Shown here: positions 40,363 to 52,344 of the stretch, piece by piece
Numbering within the stretch: the stretch's first letter is position 1
Layout of the letters: each line of letters opens with the position of its first letter
NCBI GenBank assembly: GCA_963691705.1
Contig: OY829537.1
Location: 36,521,514-36,585,513 of the forward strand
Direction of reading: 5' to 3'
DNA from: Viola odorata
Taxonomy: Eukaryota > Streptophyta > Magnoliopsida > Malpighiales > Violaceae
DNA: 64,000 nucleotides
Notes under the pieces: model-generated
Databases searched by the model: none
Told to the model about the DNA's origin: nothing
Seen by the model: only the letters and a program-made list of their open reading frames with translations
Translations under genes and position numbers: made by a program

Positions 40363-41421
40363 AATCCCCCACACTATCTTATGCTTGCCCCCAAGCATTT
40401 CTAACCTAACACAAGACTCAACAAAACAAAACACATACAAACAAAGATCAATCAGTATCGACTTCAAAGCACCCAGTTCATCACATAAGATCCACAGATA
40501 CTTAAGCTCATAGCTCCATCCAATATTACCAAGGCTTGACCAAGACCCGAAACTCACCTGATCTGATATAGTCTCATCATCGAGTGCTTAGCGATCAAAC
40601 CCTACAATTGGAAACACACAGAACAATTCCCATTTCCTTCTACCACCCCCTTCACATTGACTGAATTGAAGATTTTCAGCCTACCCCCTAGGCATTTCCT
40701 ATTTATTCTTTTCTTAACTTTTATCAGCTGAAGTTTCTTAGTTACCCTTGCTTAAATTAGGCCTGGGTACCAAGACATTCGAATTTTCCTTTTTTAGAGC
40801 TGATTGTAGTTCCTTGGATATTCTTGCTTAAATGAAGCATGAATACCAAAGCAGCAACATAACATTTTCATTCAAATTTTTTTTTTCATAGCGGCTAAAC
40901 TTCTAAAAATGATTTCAGGGGGGTAGGCCTATAGAGATAGTCAATGTGTCAAAGGCAGCAGGGTAAAGAATGCCAGTTCTGTATGTTTCCTCTCTTAAGA
41001 TTCAATCATAAAGCCCAAGTATCATGACCCTATGTAGATTAAGTGAGTTTCACAAGTATTGGAAAGATTATACCTTGGTAATAAAGCATGGACCTATGAA
41101 CTCAAGCATCTTTTGTTTCCTATGTGATGAAGTGCATACTCTGAAACTGATTTTCATGATCTTTGTTCGGACACACAAAATTTATCTACAAACATGCAAT
41201 AAAATCAAAATAAAGCATGCTCAAGACAAACAGACACGACACGAAGGCAATAATTGGAAAATGGACTTGACTCTAACTGACTCAAACAAGCAATCAGAAC
41301 AAATCAATAATAAAAATACTCCCCCACACTTGATGATACTTTGTCCTCAAAGTGTGAGAAAGAAAAAGACTCAACGATAAATGAAAAAAGAAATGACAAG
41401 GAAAGATAATACCTGGGGCAA
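40363..41421 (-). other. Athila 3' untranslated region with PPT
   Basis: The minus-strand PPT agatagtgtgggggatt abuts the LTR, and a similar 'gtgtgggggagt' occurs near 41322-41335. The rest is non-coding. Confidence 0.6.
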
Positions 41422-43500
41422 TTATGGGTTGGGTGGGAAGGTGTTTTGCATGAATTTTTCCAAGAGCTGCTGTTGTATAGCATTTGAATGCTTTTGGTCC
41501 TCAATCAGCTTCTGGATCTGAGATCCTTGCTGTTCAATAGTTTTCTGTAGAAGATCCTGGTTAGCCAAAAGCTGGGTAATCATAGATGTTATGTTTTGCA
41601 TCTCATCCCCAGCCCTGAGGTTTTGGCCTTTTGGATGCTGTGCTTCCTGGTCTGATGTAGGGGCATGCTTCTGTGCTGGGATGTTTTCTCCTACCACAAA
41701 ATCTTTTGTAAAAATGAAGTTCCCTCCGTTCTTTGCAGAAAAGATGTGGTCAGGAGTAGGAGTGAAACCTGTGTTACTGCGCAGCACACGATTCTCATCC
41801 AGGTGAAAGTAACCCATGGCATCCAAGGATTTTAAATCTAGAATGCGCAAATCAGCCGATTTAAACAAATCGCAAGTAGACACATCTAGACCCCTATGTT
41901 GGACAGCAAAGGTAGTAATCAAGGATCCCAATGACATTTTATTCTTAACAGACTTGAATTGCTTACAAAGCCAAAAGCCTAAATTCAGTTTATGCTCATT
42001 CACCATACACTAAAGAAAGAACAATTCTTGTTTACAAATCACACTAGTAATACCAGTCTTTCCAGAAAAATTGATGGCTAAAAACCTATGAATGATCCTA
42101 AGTGATAAATCTAGAATAGCATGTGCCTTGGCATGGCTATCATCAAAAGTTGCAGCAGGATCATTAGTAATTTGTTTCTATGCCTCATGCTTATCAAACA
42201 GTGGAAATTCAGGCTAATCACTTAAGCAATTAACATACCAGTCAGATGTCAATTCATTCTCAGGCACAAAACCAATAAACACATTAAATTCATCCATGGT
42301 ATAGTGGGCATGTTTGTTCATCAATCTGAAGTTAACCTCTTTAACACCTACTTTCTTTTTAGTATTCATCCAAAAGGAAGCATAAAATTCTAGTGTGAGC
42401 TCTAAGAAAGCAGGTTGTTCAAGGAAAAACAAAGGCTCCCATCCTATATTCTGGATATACTTAGTGAGAGGATCAACAAGCTCAAGATCAGACAGCAACT
42501 GATAATCACAACGGGCGCATGCAATCACATCATATTCATATTTAATGGCTAAGCGTTCAATAGATTCAAGATCATCAAAGTTAAGCCAACCCTTGAGATT
42601 TTCAAGGGTTGGTACCTGCTTTGAAGCTCTGCCTCCTTTAGCTCTGGACTTGACTCTCACATGGACTTTTTGCTCCATCTGGGCTGCTTGTTGAGAAGGC
42701 ATCCCAGGCTTTTGTACCTTGTTGAGGGGTATATGGGTGCTTTTCTGCTCAGGCCTGGTACTGGATGCATTGGCCTTGGTTTTGATCCTCTTGGCTTTGG
42801 TCTGACTGCGACTGGCTTCATCATCAGGCCTGATGGAAGCAACATTTTCTGGGACCTCTGGGATTTTGCCTTCTGGCTCTTTCCTTTTCTCCCCCACACT
42901 GATCTTCTTTGGGGCCGACTTCTCAAGAACCTGGTGTTGTTTCCCTTTTTTCAGGAGAGATAAGGGGATATCCTCAGATTCCACCTCGGAATCATCAACG
43001 ACCTCTGCTGGTTTGATTTTGTAGGTGGGATCAGAAGTGGTTTCTTCACCGGAGCTAGTGAAATTATGCTCTAGTGACTCAACTATCTGATCAACGGTCG
43101 GCTCAGCTTGGGCTGCTCCGTCTGGAACTGATTCTTCTACCTGACCTGATGGGTCTGGTAGAAGAATCTCATAAACATGCTCTACAACCTGCTCTTGCTG
43201 CAAATCATCGACCACTGGAGACGATAGTGGTGGCGACTGTTCTAGTGGACCCGGCGAGGCAATAGGAGTAGGGTTTTCAGGTTGTGGCGGTGGGGTAGCA
43301 TTTCTGGCTTTTGGAGGAGAAGGCGGTGGTGTAGGATGTTGATTGGCATCATCGCTGACAATATTATCAACCGGCGGCGATGATGGAGGAGTGCTAATAA
43401 TCACGGCCTTAGGTTTTGCTTTTGGCTTGGATTTGGCTGTTCGCTTGGTAGCTTTGCTCGAGGAGGGTTTTGTGGATCTGCTAGCTCTGGTGAGAACCAT
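41422..43500 (-). pseudogene. Athila env-like (ORF-1 family) protein, three in-frame stops
   Basis: Minus strand, starting MVLTRASRSTKPSSSKATKR, a basic then Pro-rich and acidic N-terminus of about 290 residues. The conserved core follows: LKGWLNFDDLESIERLAIKY, YIQNIGWEPLFFLEQPAFLE and LTLEFYASFW, which match the Athila ORF-1 family (PF03078 type). After stops near 42214, 42176 and 42007 (all TAG) the same frame continues: NEHKLNLGFWLCKQFKSVKN, KMSLGSLITTF, LDLKSLDAMGYFHL. It ends in a Gln-rich helix (QLLEKFMQNTFPPNP). The Trp aligned in the copy at 59.7 kb (LWCMN) is TAG here, so at least one stop is TGG to TAG. Its role is unknown in the family. Confidence 0.85.
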
Positions 43501-44073
43501 GGTGAAATTCTAGGAATTGAGGTCTGGGACTGATGAAGAAGTAGAGAAGAAAAAGAAAGATGATGGTGAATCTGCTTGATTAGGGCTTTGTTTTGTGGAA
43601 TAAAAATAGGGAGGTGTTTTAGTTTAGTTGGGGTATTTGATCGGATTTAGGATAGAGGAAGAGTTTTGGTTTGGGTGGACAACGGTCATATTAATTAAAT
43701 AATATTACCACTGGAAAAATAATGATGGGATTTATTTTCTCTCTCTTGGCTCTGATTTTTACTTTATTTCGTGAATACCCAGACTCATCTTTCTAGGACT
43801 CTTCCCCCAGCCCTGGGGTAAGAGTTACTTCTACCCACTCAAAATCTGCTTCCTAAAAATCTCTTATCCCCGACCTGGGATAAGATCAACTTCAACTACA
43901 ACCGCCTCCTGATTTTCCTGATAAAAACAATCAAACGAAATTCCATCAGATTCTTTTTCTTAAGTTTTATTCAAACTAAATAAATGGGATAAGAGTTTTA
44001 AAATGGTGCAAAGGCATGGGTTGCCTCCAATGTAGCGTCCTTCTTTTCTGTCTTGGACTAGACATGAAATTCC
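43501..44073 (-). other. Athila spacer between integrase and env-like ORF
   Basis: Non-coding sequence of about 570 bp, as is usual in Athila elements between pol and the env-like ORF. Confidence 0.55.
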
Positions 44074-44977
44074 TCATTTGTCTGGACTTGGGTGGACTTG
44101 AACTTGATCCACCGTGTAGCTCTGAAATCCTTCGTGGTAAGGTTTCAGCCTCTGTCCATTAACTTTGAACGTCATTCCCTTCTTCGTATCCTGTATATCA
44201 ATAGCACCATAAGGGTAAATGTTAACAACAATATATGGACCCATCCATCGAGATTTTAATTTCCCAGTAAAGAGTCTAAATCTAGAATTAAACAGTAACA
44301 CTTTCTGGCCCACATGAAAGGTTTTATCCTTAATGATACTGTCATGGTATTTCTTGGTTTTAGCTTTTACGAGTTGGGAGTTCTCATATGCATCTCTGCG
44401 CATCTCTTCTAATTCTTGGAGTTGTAGTTTCCTTGCTGCTGCGTCTCTTTTTAGCTCCAAGTTGCATTGCTTAATCGCCCAAAAGGACTTGTGTTCTAGT
44501 TCGACAGGAAGGTGGCATGCTTTCCCATACACTAGATTGTAGGGAGTTGTTCCAATTGGAGTTTTAAACGCTGTTCTATACGCCCAAAGAGCGTCATCTA
44601 ATCTCTGACTCCAGTCTTTTCTGTCTGGATTAACTGTCTTTGCTAGAATAACCTTCACGTCTCGGTTTGAGACTTCTGCCTGCCCATTGGTCTGGGGATG
44701 GTATGCTGTGGACACCCTATGATTGACCTGATATTTTGCAAGTAAGGCAGTAACTACTTTGTTGCAAAAGTGGTTCCCTCTGTCGCTGATTAACACCTTA
44801 GGGACTCCAAACCTGTTAAGAATGTGAGACTTTAGAAAAGAGACCACAGTTTTGGCATCATCGGCTGCAGTAGCTTTGGCCTCAACCCACTTAGATAAGT
44901 AGTCAACAACAAGTATAATGTACTGGTTTCCCCCAGACCTGGGGAAAGGACCCATAAAGTCGATTCCCTAGATATCA
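44074..44977 (-). pseudogene. Athila integrase core and C-terminus
   Basis: Minus-strand open frame beginning [20 protein letters not shown]. Catalytic residues are visible in [14 protein letters not shown] and [16 protein letters not shown]; the first Asp precedes GPFP (GIDFMGPFP). Just upstream the frame has TAG where Athila has Trp (D-stop-GIDF), then it is cut by the LTR junction at 44978. The C-terminal region is [20 protein letters not shown] and [18 protein letters not shown]. The zinc finger is missing, so it is non-functional. Confidence 0.92.
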
Positions 44978-45996
44978 AAGACTTCCAAAGAGGCACTCTA
45001 TTCGAAGTCCCTAATCATCCTAACAATCCTAAGAGACACTCTATAGGATTTAATCAGGGCAATTGATAGACGCAGGGAAAGACCTAATCCCAGGCCTGGG
45101 ATAGAGAATCGTGTCTATCCTATAAACCAGATCTGATCCTTCTTCTAGCTGTCACTAGCTAGTTGCCTTTGTATTTCTCTTGGCAATGTAGACTCCAAAG
45201 CCGCCAGAAAAGACTGTAATCGTTCCAAACCTTAAGTAAAGTTGATCAGACTTTACTAAGAACAAGGACAAGTTGTCATGCAAACAAGAAGGATAAGAAC
45301 ACAAGCATAGAGTGTGTGAAGTGCGAATTGATCTCACAACCTAGGAATCATAGCTTTGAATCCTTACTAAGAAGAAGGCGCTTAGCCTATAACAACCATA
45401 ATATAAATAATAATAAATAACAGAATATAAAAGAAATCCGAATTGTATTGAAGATAAGAGAATAGTTTAAGGTGCAACAATGGTAGAAAATCCTAGAGAG
45501 AAGAGACCCACCTCTTCTTCTCAGCGGCAGCTTTAAATAACAAAACCTATCTCTGGTTTAAAATTCAAAAGACAAAGAGAAGATAGATATCTAATCTTGC
45601 GGGATTGTTTATTTAAATACAAAAAGAGAGAATCGATCATGCTAATCGATTAAGGAGTTCTAAGCACAATCGAACTTCTTTCCTTCTGGAAGATGGCAGC
45701 TCAATTCCTTGATTTTGATCACGGCCCACGAATCAATCTTGCGGCCCAGATAGCTCATTAAGTTAGTTGACTCTGGTCAACGCTTCCAGTTTCTTGGCTT
45801 ATCCCAGGTATGGGATCATATTGTTCTTTGATTAGCAAAACAGCTTTGATACAGGCTCTTTGGACTCCTTTTGAATAATTCTGCTTCTCAGCAGCCTATC
45901 TGTGGAAAAGGAGGGAAAAAAACATCATTTAGCAGTATCATCATCCAAAAACAAATGTAAAAGGATGATGAAAAGATGACATTTTAGCGCTCTATC
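44978..45996 (-). repeat. Athila 5' LTR, truncated at the integrase junction
   Basis: 1019 bp homologous to 39346-40362. Its 3' part (minus sense) and the primer-binding site are missing. Confidence 0.9.
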
Positions 45997-46124
45997 AACA
46001 ACTCAGGGAGAATATTGCAGGCAAGGTAGTGAAAAGAGTCATTTTATTTATGGCCTAGACGACCCTAGAATACATGCACCAAAAAAAAACAAAAACAAAA
46101 GAGCATCGGAGCAATAACGAGCAG

Positions 46125-46508
46125 TCAGGTGGCGGAACCAGCATCGTCATCCCCCTCCACAAAAGGAATATCCCTCAGAGCATCAGCAATGGAGGTCAGT
46201 TCATAGGAGGAGGCTCTCATGCCCTTCAAACAGCACCCCAGCAAATCCTTCCTTTGTTGCAACATAGTGATAACTACCTAGATATGAGCAACAGAAGCAA
46301 CTATCTTCGACACATTCTCCAGAGGGTTGAAATCCACCATGGAGGCCGTATTTTGCCTAGGCAATAGAGGACTTAACATCCCCTGGAGCTCCAGAACATC
46401 TTCCGCAGTCTTGGTCACTATGGTCTCCAGGAAACCAATGTCAGCCTGGGTGAGATTCTTCAGAGTGTGAGCCTTTGTGATTAAGAAATTTTTGGTCACT
46501 TCATCCAT
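46125..46508 (-). pseudogene. Tat antisense ORF D, small helical protein
   Basis: A minus-strand frame of 127 codons with one TAG near 46278. It begins MDEVTKNFLITKAHTLKNLT, continues GFLETIVTKTAEDVLELQGM and, after the stop, LLGCCLKGMRASSYELTSIA with an acidic end (VEGDDDAGSAT). It lies between the Athila insertion and the Tat 3' LTR. Composition suggests an alpha-helical protein. I recognise no family. A TATA-like box is 58 bp upstream. Confidence 0.45.
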
Positions 46509-46565
46509 GATGGAAAAGTTGAGAAAGATGCAGGAAAATGTGAAGAATTATTTCAGAAAAAGACT

Positions 46566-46574
46566 CCATTTATA
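46566..46574 (-). promoter_or_regulatory. TATA-like box upstream of antisense ORF D
   Basis: Minus strand TATAAATGG, 58 bp upstream of the ATG at 46508, well suited as a core promoter for antisense transcription from the 3' end of the Tat element. Confidence 0.5.
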
Positions 46575-46716
46575 GGCCCAAAGGAGCGTCGATTCAAAAA
46601 GACGCGTCTCTCGAGAAACGAACCTTCTCGTCACCTCGAAGACTGTTGAATAGACAAGGCCGAAAATGAAGCGGTAGCCCTTGGTAAACACTCAGACTCT
46701 TTTTTGGTTGGGCTTA

Positions 46717-47198
46717 TGATAACTATAGAAGTGATCCTAGGGGTATTTTCATCCTTATACTCGATAACAAGGGCGGAGTAGTGTAACTGGGCCATGCCAC
46801 TGCAGTTATCACCCCTCTTCTACCATAGAATCCTGGGATGGTCGACATCAGCAGTGGGGGTCTCACTTGTTATCTAGCCACACTAACGACGTTATCCCAT
46901 CCCGGACATCACAAGACGTTATCTGAAGGATCCTGACATTATCATCCCGTGATAACGCCCAACCCCTATAGGTAACGCCCTCCTTTTGCCTATAAATACC
47001 CCAGCATTCAAGACCAAAGGTAAGCCTAAGATAGCTAGTCAAAGCCCTGCCATTTTGATCCCCATTACTGACTTAAGCATCGGAGTTTCTACGCCGGAGA
47101 CCCCCTCCGGCGCCTTGCAGGTACCTCGGGCGACGGGATCCGCCACACAGGAGGCCATATTCCTCACCTACCCCTCTCCAGCAGATCAAATCTTATCA
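46717..47198 (+). repeat. Tat 3' LTR, complete (482 bp)
   Basis: TGATAACTATAG to AATCTTATCA, about 226 bp longer than the 5' LTR. It contains the TATA box tataaata at 46991-46998. Confidence 0.92.
46991..46998 (+). promoter_or_regulatory. TATA box in the Tat 3' LTR
   Basis: tataaata within gcctataaataccccag. The 5' LTR lacks this segment through deletion. Confidence 0.6.
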
Positions 47199-47495
47199 TT
47201 TGTGGTGTCCCCTCTCGGATCTCATCTCTTCATCAATGCCCGAATTTTGCGGTGTGCCCCCTCGGATCTCATCTCTTCATCAAGTCCGAATTTTGCGGTG
47301 TCCCCGTTCGGATCTCATAATCTTCATCAATGTCCAAATTTTGCGGTGTCCCTTCTCGGATCTCATCTCTTCATCAACGTCCGGATTTTGCAGTGTCCCC
47401 GCTCGGATCTCATCTCTTCATCAACGTCCGAATTTTCCGGTGTCCCCGCTCATATCTCATCTCTACATAAATGTTAGGATTTTTTGCGGTGTCCC
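47199..47495. repeat. 47-bp minisatellite array, right part (about 6 units)
   Basis: Same unit as at 17617-17851 (gcggtgtccccgctcggatc and atcttcatcaacgtccgaat). It resumes exactly where the Tat element ends. Confidence 0.88.
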
Positions 47496-48847
47496 CGCCC
47501 AGATCTTAATTTACCTCACTTTTGCTTGTTGCACATATCCAGGGAAGTCCATTTTTCTTTCCGCCTCTTTAGATCTTAGCCCTTATACAGTCATTGTGCG
47601 TCCTTTTCCTACACTAGGGGCAACCTTTTAAATTTTTTTGAAAACAATTCATGAGCGATCACGCCCCCACGTCCTGTCTATAGAACTGTTAAGACTTTTT
47701 GAGCTTTGTAGTTGTGAATATTGCTTTTCTTGATAGAAAGTTCACACTACCCTCATATTTTTAAACCTTCCCTAGATTGAGTATGTTTATCACTTTACTA
47801 CATCATGGATAACTTGTTCATCCATTGAAATCGTATGACATGCATGATCTTGCCTGCTTACTCTTATATCCACAACGTGCTTTAGCCGTAAGCAGTCACA
47901 AGCGTATCCCTATGAGCACTGCGAACCTTTATGTTTTATTTCTTTTATGAGCGCAAATGCATAAACTGGCATTAGTTAAATTTGCATAATAGCTAGGGTG
48001 CATGCACCATTAGACATGGGATAACGGTAAAATGACATTGGACTTTGCTCCTTCTTTTATATTGTTTCAATCTTCACACATCATCCTACATTTCTTATAA
48101 ACCACTTGAAAGCCTCTTTTACTTTGATCTAAAGCTCCTCCTTCCCAAGTGAGTAGTACTCGATTGAAGTTGCCAACTAGAATCGAGGATGCGTATTGAG
48201 TTCGGTTTGCAAAATGAGTGGGGATGAAAAAGAAACCCTTAAGGATCGATGGTGATCTGTGCTGGAAGAAGGCCGAGGAAATCAAGAATTCAAGGATGCT
48301 ACCAAAGATCAGAATTGAGAAAAGAAAAGCGGAAACCGTACTTGCTTTGCTTGCTGCTTATATTTACATTTGACTCAAAAAAGAAAAAAAGAAAAAAAAA
48401 CAAAAAGAAAAGAAAAGAAAAGAAGAAAAAGAAAAAGAAAAAGAGAAAAGAAAGCAAAAGAAAAAAGAGAGAAAAAGAATCAAAAGAATGAAAGTGTTCA
48501 AAGAACCTAACGGTACAAAAAATGGTCCAGAGTCAACAAAAGATGATCTCAAGAAGGAGCAGTCCCAGCAAAGATTGAAGAACTTGTGCATTTTGCCCTC
48601 GCTGCAACCAGTCGTTGAGTACTGCTCACTAAACCCCATTTTTCTTCATTCTGCTAAGGACTTTCTCTTTTCTAAATAGACTCTCCCTTTCATTTTTACA
48701 CTATACCACCTTTTTCATGCATTTGATTTGTTTCCAACATGTCATGCTACATTCAAAACGTGGTAGTACTTGGGGTAACCATCTTTACTGCTCATCAAAT
48801 TTTTTAGTTACACTGTATTTTTTATCATACAGTAAAGAGGGGGAAAC
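47496..48847 (+). other. 3' internal remnant of another LTR element, with GA tract and PPT
   Basis: No clear coding region. It holds a GA-rich low-complexity run at 48377-48490. At the end is the polypurine tract agtaaagagggggaaac (48831-48847), directly before an LTR start. The minisatellite to its left may belong to the same element, since tandem repeats are common in 3' regions of Tat elements. Confidence 0.55.
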
Positions 48848-51225
48848 TGTTGCTACCCGATTTTTGACGTTTTCATCATTTTTTGCATTTGTTATCATTC
48901 GCCATATTATTAACCTTTTAATATCAGCCATATTGTATTCATTATTCTTTTCGTGCCATTTCCTTTTATTTCCCCTTTTTTCGTATTTTTATTATTTTTC
49001 TTGTTCAAACTTCCATCGGTCCCGAGCGAAACTCCTCGGACCATAGATCGAACAATTCTATTTATTCGCTATTTATTATTTATTTTTATTTTATTTCGTG
49101 TCATTTATTTTATTCCGTACTTTAGGATATTTAGCTCGGTTTCAAGCAAGACTTCTCGTACCGTCGGTACGAACTGAAAATATCCTCGTTAAATATTATT
49201 CAACAAATGTGCATTAATGCACATTAATGCAACTACCTCGTCGACGTTCATGATCATCACTTCGTCTGCCGACCGACAACTCTTCTTCAACACTTGCCAT
49301 CGACCATTTAATGCAGATTAATGCAACTGCCTCGTCAACAAGTTTTCATCATCACCGGCTGCCTCATCACCGATCACCTCCCTCGGCTGCCACCTTCTCC
49401 CTCAAGGCTCCAATCGACTCAAACTTTTCCTATAAATAGAGCCCTCCTCACAACGAAATAAGGGCACCAAAATTCACTCTCTCTCTCATTCTCACGTGAC
49501 CGCGCTTCCGGCAAGGTCAATTGCTCTCTTTAGTCTTTCAATTAATTTTCATTTATGCTTTCAATCAATTAATCAACTGCTTAAACTTGCTTCAATTGCT
49601 TTATTTTCAAGTTAATTTTTTTGTTCTTGCTTTAATTAATTGCTGTCTGTTTTAATTGTATTAATTGCTTAAAATTTGTTTAATTTCGTTTGTTTTTAAT
49701 TCAATAAATTGCTGGCTGTTTGTGGTTTATTTGAACTATTTCTGGTTGGATTAATTTTCTGTTGTTGTTGGGTTTATTTTGGGGTGATTATTGCCTATTT
49801 TTTTTGTTGTTTCGTCGGCCTAGTTTGGCCCCTTGGTCGTCGGCAATGGCGCTGACGTCGCAAGGAAGAAGATGAAGTGAGTTTGGAGGGAAGGAGCCAC
49901 GGGCTTGGGCTGGCTGTTTTAATTTAAATGTTGGTCATGGGCTTGGCTTGTCCCAAGCCCAAATGGAAATAAGAAGGGTCATAGGCTAGGGTTGTCCCTA
50001 GCCCATCAAGGAAGACTTTGGGTCTGTCTTGGGTAGTGGGCTGGAATTCGATGCCCGTTAGGATACTGTTCCGAGAAGCCCACCGCATTATTTTCATGCA
50101 TTATTTAATTGTCGTATGCCATGATTATTTAAATTTTTCCTGTTCCATGCTTATTTAAACTGTTCATTTTAAATTGCATGTTTGTATTAATATTCTATTT
50201 AAATTGATAATTATTTATCTTGTTCGTTGTAATAATTAGTTAATATTTCGTAAAATTGTTAGTTAATTATTTCAACTTGTTGTAATGATTAGTTAATCAT
50301 TTTCGTCCACCAATTTGTAATATTTAGGTAATTATTTTAATTTGTTGTAATAACTAGTTAAGTAATTAGCTAAAATTGTTCGTTTGTTTGTTTATCGTAT
50401 TATTATTTATTTGTGTCGTTAAATCTTGATTTTGTAGGGACAGATCGATCGAGGATCGTCAATCAAGTACACTTCCCTTCACCTCTTTCATTTATTCAAT
50501 ATTTTTTCGTACGTTTGTATGCATGACATTTAGAACCATTAGAATTATAAATTGCTCGCATGGTATAAACTTATCGTAATTGCTCGCCTGATATAAACCT
50601 ATTGTGATTGCTCGCATGATATAACTTGTTATAATTGCTAGCTTTATTTATGAATGTTTAATTTATGTATATGTGTTTGGTGCGCGGCTTCGTCCCCACT
50701 CCCCGGTTTAGTCTTTTAAAACTAAAAAGTTTTCTATACGGATCGTTAAAACGGTATTGTTAGTATGCATGCTTAGGTCACTTAAAAAAAAGAATTAAAC
50801 ATGCATGACCCGGTGACGATAGTGGGCGCTCGCTTTGGCAAAAACAAACAAATGCGGTTATGATTTCGTAAATATCAATTGACCCGATGTAAATGCTAAA
50901 GCAGCGATTCCTCCAAGGGCCCATTTACTTGTTGTTTTAAAACATTTTAACACCTCTCTCTTTTTATAAACCTGTAACTTTTTAAAAAAGGATGTGACTC
51001 GAGTACCTAACACTTTCCCGAGTCCATAAATCGACCCCGAACCATTGTTCTCGGGTTAAGACCCATTTTTTTGCCTTTAGTTTTTATTTTATTTTCTTTC
51101 TTTTCTTGGACCTTAGGTTTCCCTAAACCTATAGAAATAAATAGGGTGGCGACTTCATTGCATTATGCGAGGCAGTCCAATTTGTCTCGCATCCGTCCGA
51201 ACCGCTCGCAAAGGGAGGTGCGACA
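48848..51225 (+). repeat. Long LTR (about 2.4 kb), probably the 3' LTR of a Tat-like element
   Basis: It starts TGTTGCTACCCGATTTTTGA directly after a polypurine tract and ends near aggtgcgaca (51225). A TATA box, tataaatagagccc, is at 49431. Both the length and the start/end style resemble Tat-type LTRs. No partner LTR was found in the window, so the limits rest on the PPT and terminal motifs. Short 35-bp repeats (attgctcgcatgatataa) occur at 50552-50655. Confidence 0.6.
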
Positions 51226-52344
51226 CACAACCATCAAAAGACAGAGGCTAAACGACATGTCGTTTACCCACTAATTAGCATACCGTTTAGTAGACATGCA
51301 TTTTGGGCATTTGGAGCCGAAGCTAACCGCATGTCGTTAAGCTCCTTAACGATATACCATTAGTAGAGGAGCAAAATGAATAATTTTTCGTAATTGAGAG
51401 CCGAAGCTAACATCATTCCATTAAACCCCTCATACCGTTAGCTACCAAGAAGGAATACGAAACTTGCATTTTGTAAGGTTTTTGAAGGACAAACTTGTCA
51501 TAAAATGCCCATTTTTGTAACCTAATATAAATAACTAGTTCTTGTACATTTCTGATTAGCTTTGATGATGAATATTTGAGAGAGATAAACTCCTTATTCA
51601 TCCAAGGCTCAACATTGGTGCTTGTCTTGGTTTGGAAAGTCGTGGCTTGAGTCAATCGAAAATAATAAATTTCAAACTTTGTGTAATCTGTTATTACTTC
51701 ATATTTGTGAGCGATTGAGTGTATATTTGAGTGTTCATCTTTAGACTGTTTGTGTTTGTTGAATGTGAGAGTATTCTGCCCGTGTATTCAAGAGTTCATC
51801 AAGCTTATCTAAAGTGTTCAATCGATCGTTGTTGAAACCATTATCTCTAATCCTTCCACCATTCATCCGGGTAATTTGTGTATTTAATCATTTGTATAAA
51901 TCTGCTGCATGTTTGTGTCTTTATTGTGTGTTTTCCTACCGTTTTCTTGTTGTTGTTGTGTCATAAAATCTTGAGCTCGATCCTCCCTTTGTATCACACA
52001 TTCGGTCTTTGTAAAAAGAGGTCGAATCGCGTCAAAAGACAAGTTGATGGTTTATGGATGCTCACATTGGTAAATGCAACAAATAATCATGCTGATATAT
52101 CTAATCATCCTTCTTGTAGACGATTTTCAAATTAATGAAGAAAAAAGCAAGATTTTAGAAATGATAAAGTTTTTCTTGGTTCTGAATAGCAATTGTTTGA
52201 CTCTCCAATCTTCACACGTTGTAAACTCTTGTTTGTTTGCAGGCCTAAAACCTCAATTTATATTTATTTTATTGGATATTTTATTGATTAGATTATTATT
52301 TTTATTTTTATTTTACACATCAATCTCAAATATGTTTTTTTTTT
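51226..52344 (+). repeat. LTR-like remnant related to 54.1-54.6 kb
   Basis: Phrases such as 'cattaccgttaag', 'cttaacgatatacc' and 'taatataaataactagttc' parallel 'cataccgttaag', 'cttaacgacataccg' and 'tagtataaatagctagttt' at 54.1-54.3 kb. It probably comes from an Athila-type LTR. A TATA-like site is near 51529. No coding. Confidence 0.45.

Larger units (their letters stand above)
38962..45996 (-). mobile_element. Athila-lineage Ty3/gypsy element, internally deleted
   Basis: The target duplication ACAAC is at 38957-38961 and 45997-46001. The 3' LTR is 38962-40362; a truncated 5' LTR is 44978-45996. Between them on the minus strand lie the integrase core and an Athila-type env-like ORF. Gag, protease, RT and RNase H are absent: the 5' LTR joins directly to integrase at the microhomology aagacttcc (44978). 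The PPT-like agatagtgtgggggatt precedes the 3' LTR (40363-40379), in Athila style. It is inserted in the 3' region of the Tat element. Confidence 0.92.
17852..47198 (+). mobile_element. Tat-lineage Ty3/gypsy retrotransposon with two nested insertions
   Basis: LTRs TGATAACTATAG...AATCTTATCA are at 17852-18107 and 46717-47198, flanked by tttat (17847-17851) and tttgt (47199-47203), a 5-bp duplication with one change. Gag-protease-RT-RNase H-ancestral RNase H-integrase occupy 18195-24062 on the plus strand. Antisense ORFs and spacer fill the rest. The second RNase H between RT and integrase, the CxFHxxxGHxTxxC gag finger and the long 3' region are Tat hallmarks. Subtracting the CRM (26482-34716) and Athila (38962-45996) insertions leaves about 14 kb. 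The sense coding region is dead (several stops, frameshifts and a 98-bp duplication). Confidence 0.9.

Noticed and set aside
48249..48491. Basic Lys-rich frame as a possible small gene
   Set aside because: Its second half is the GA-rich tract and the first half matches no family.
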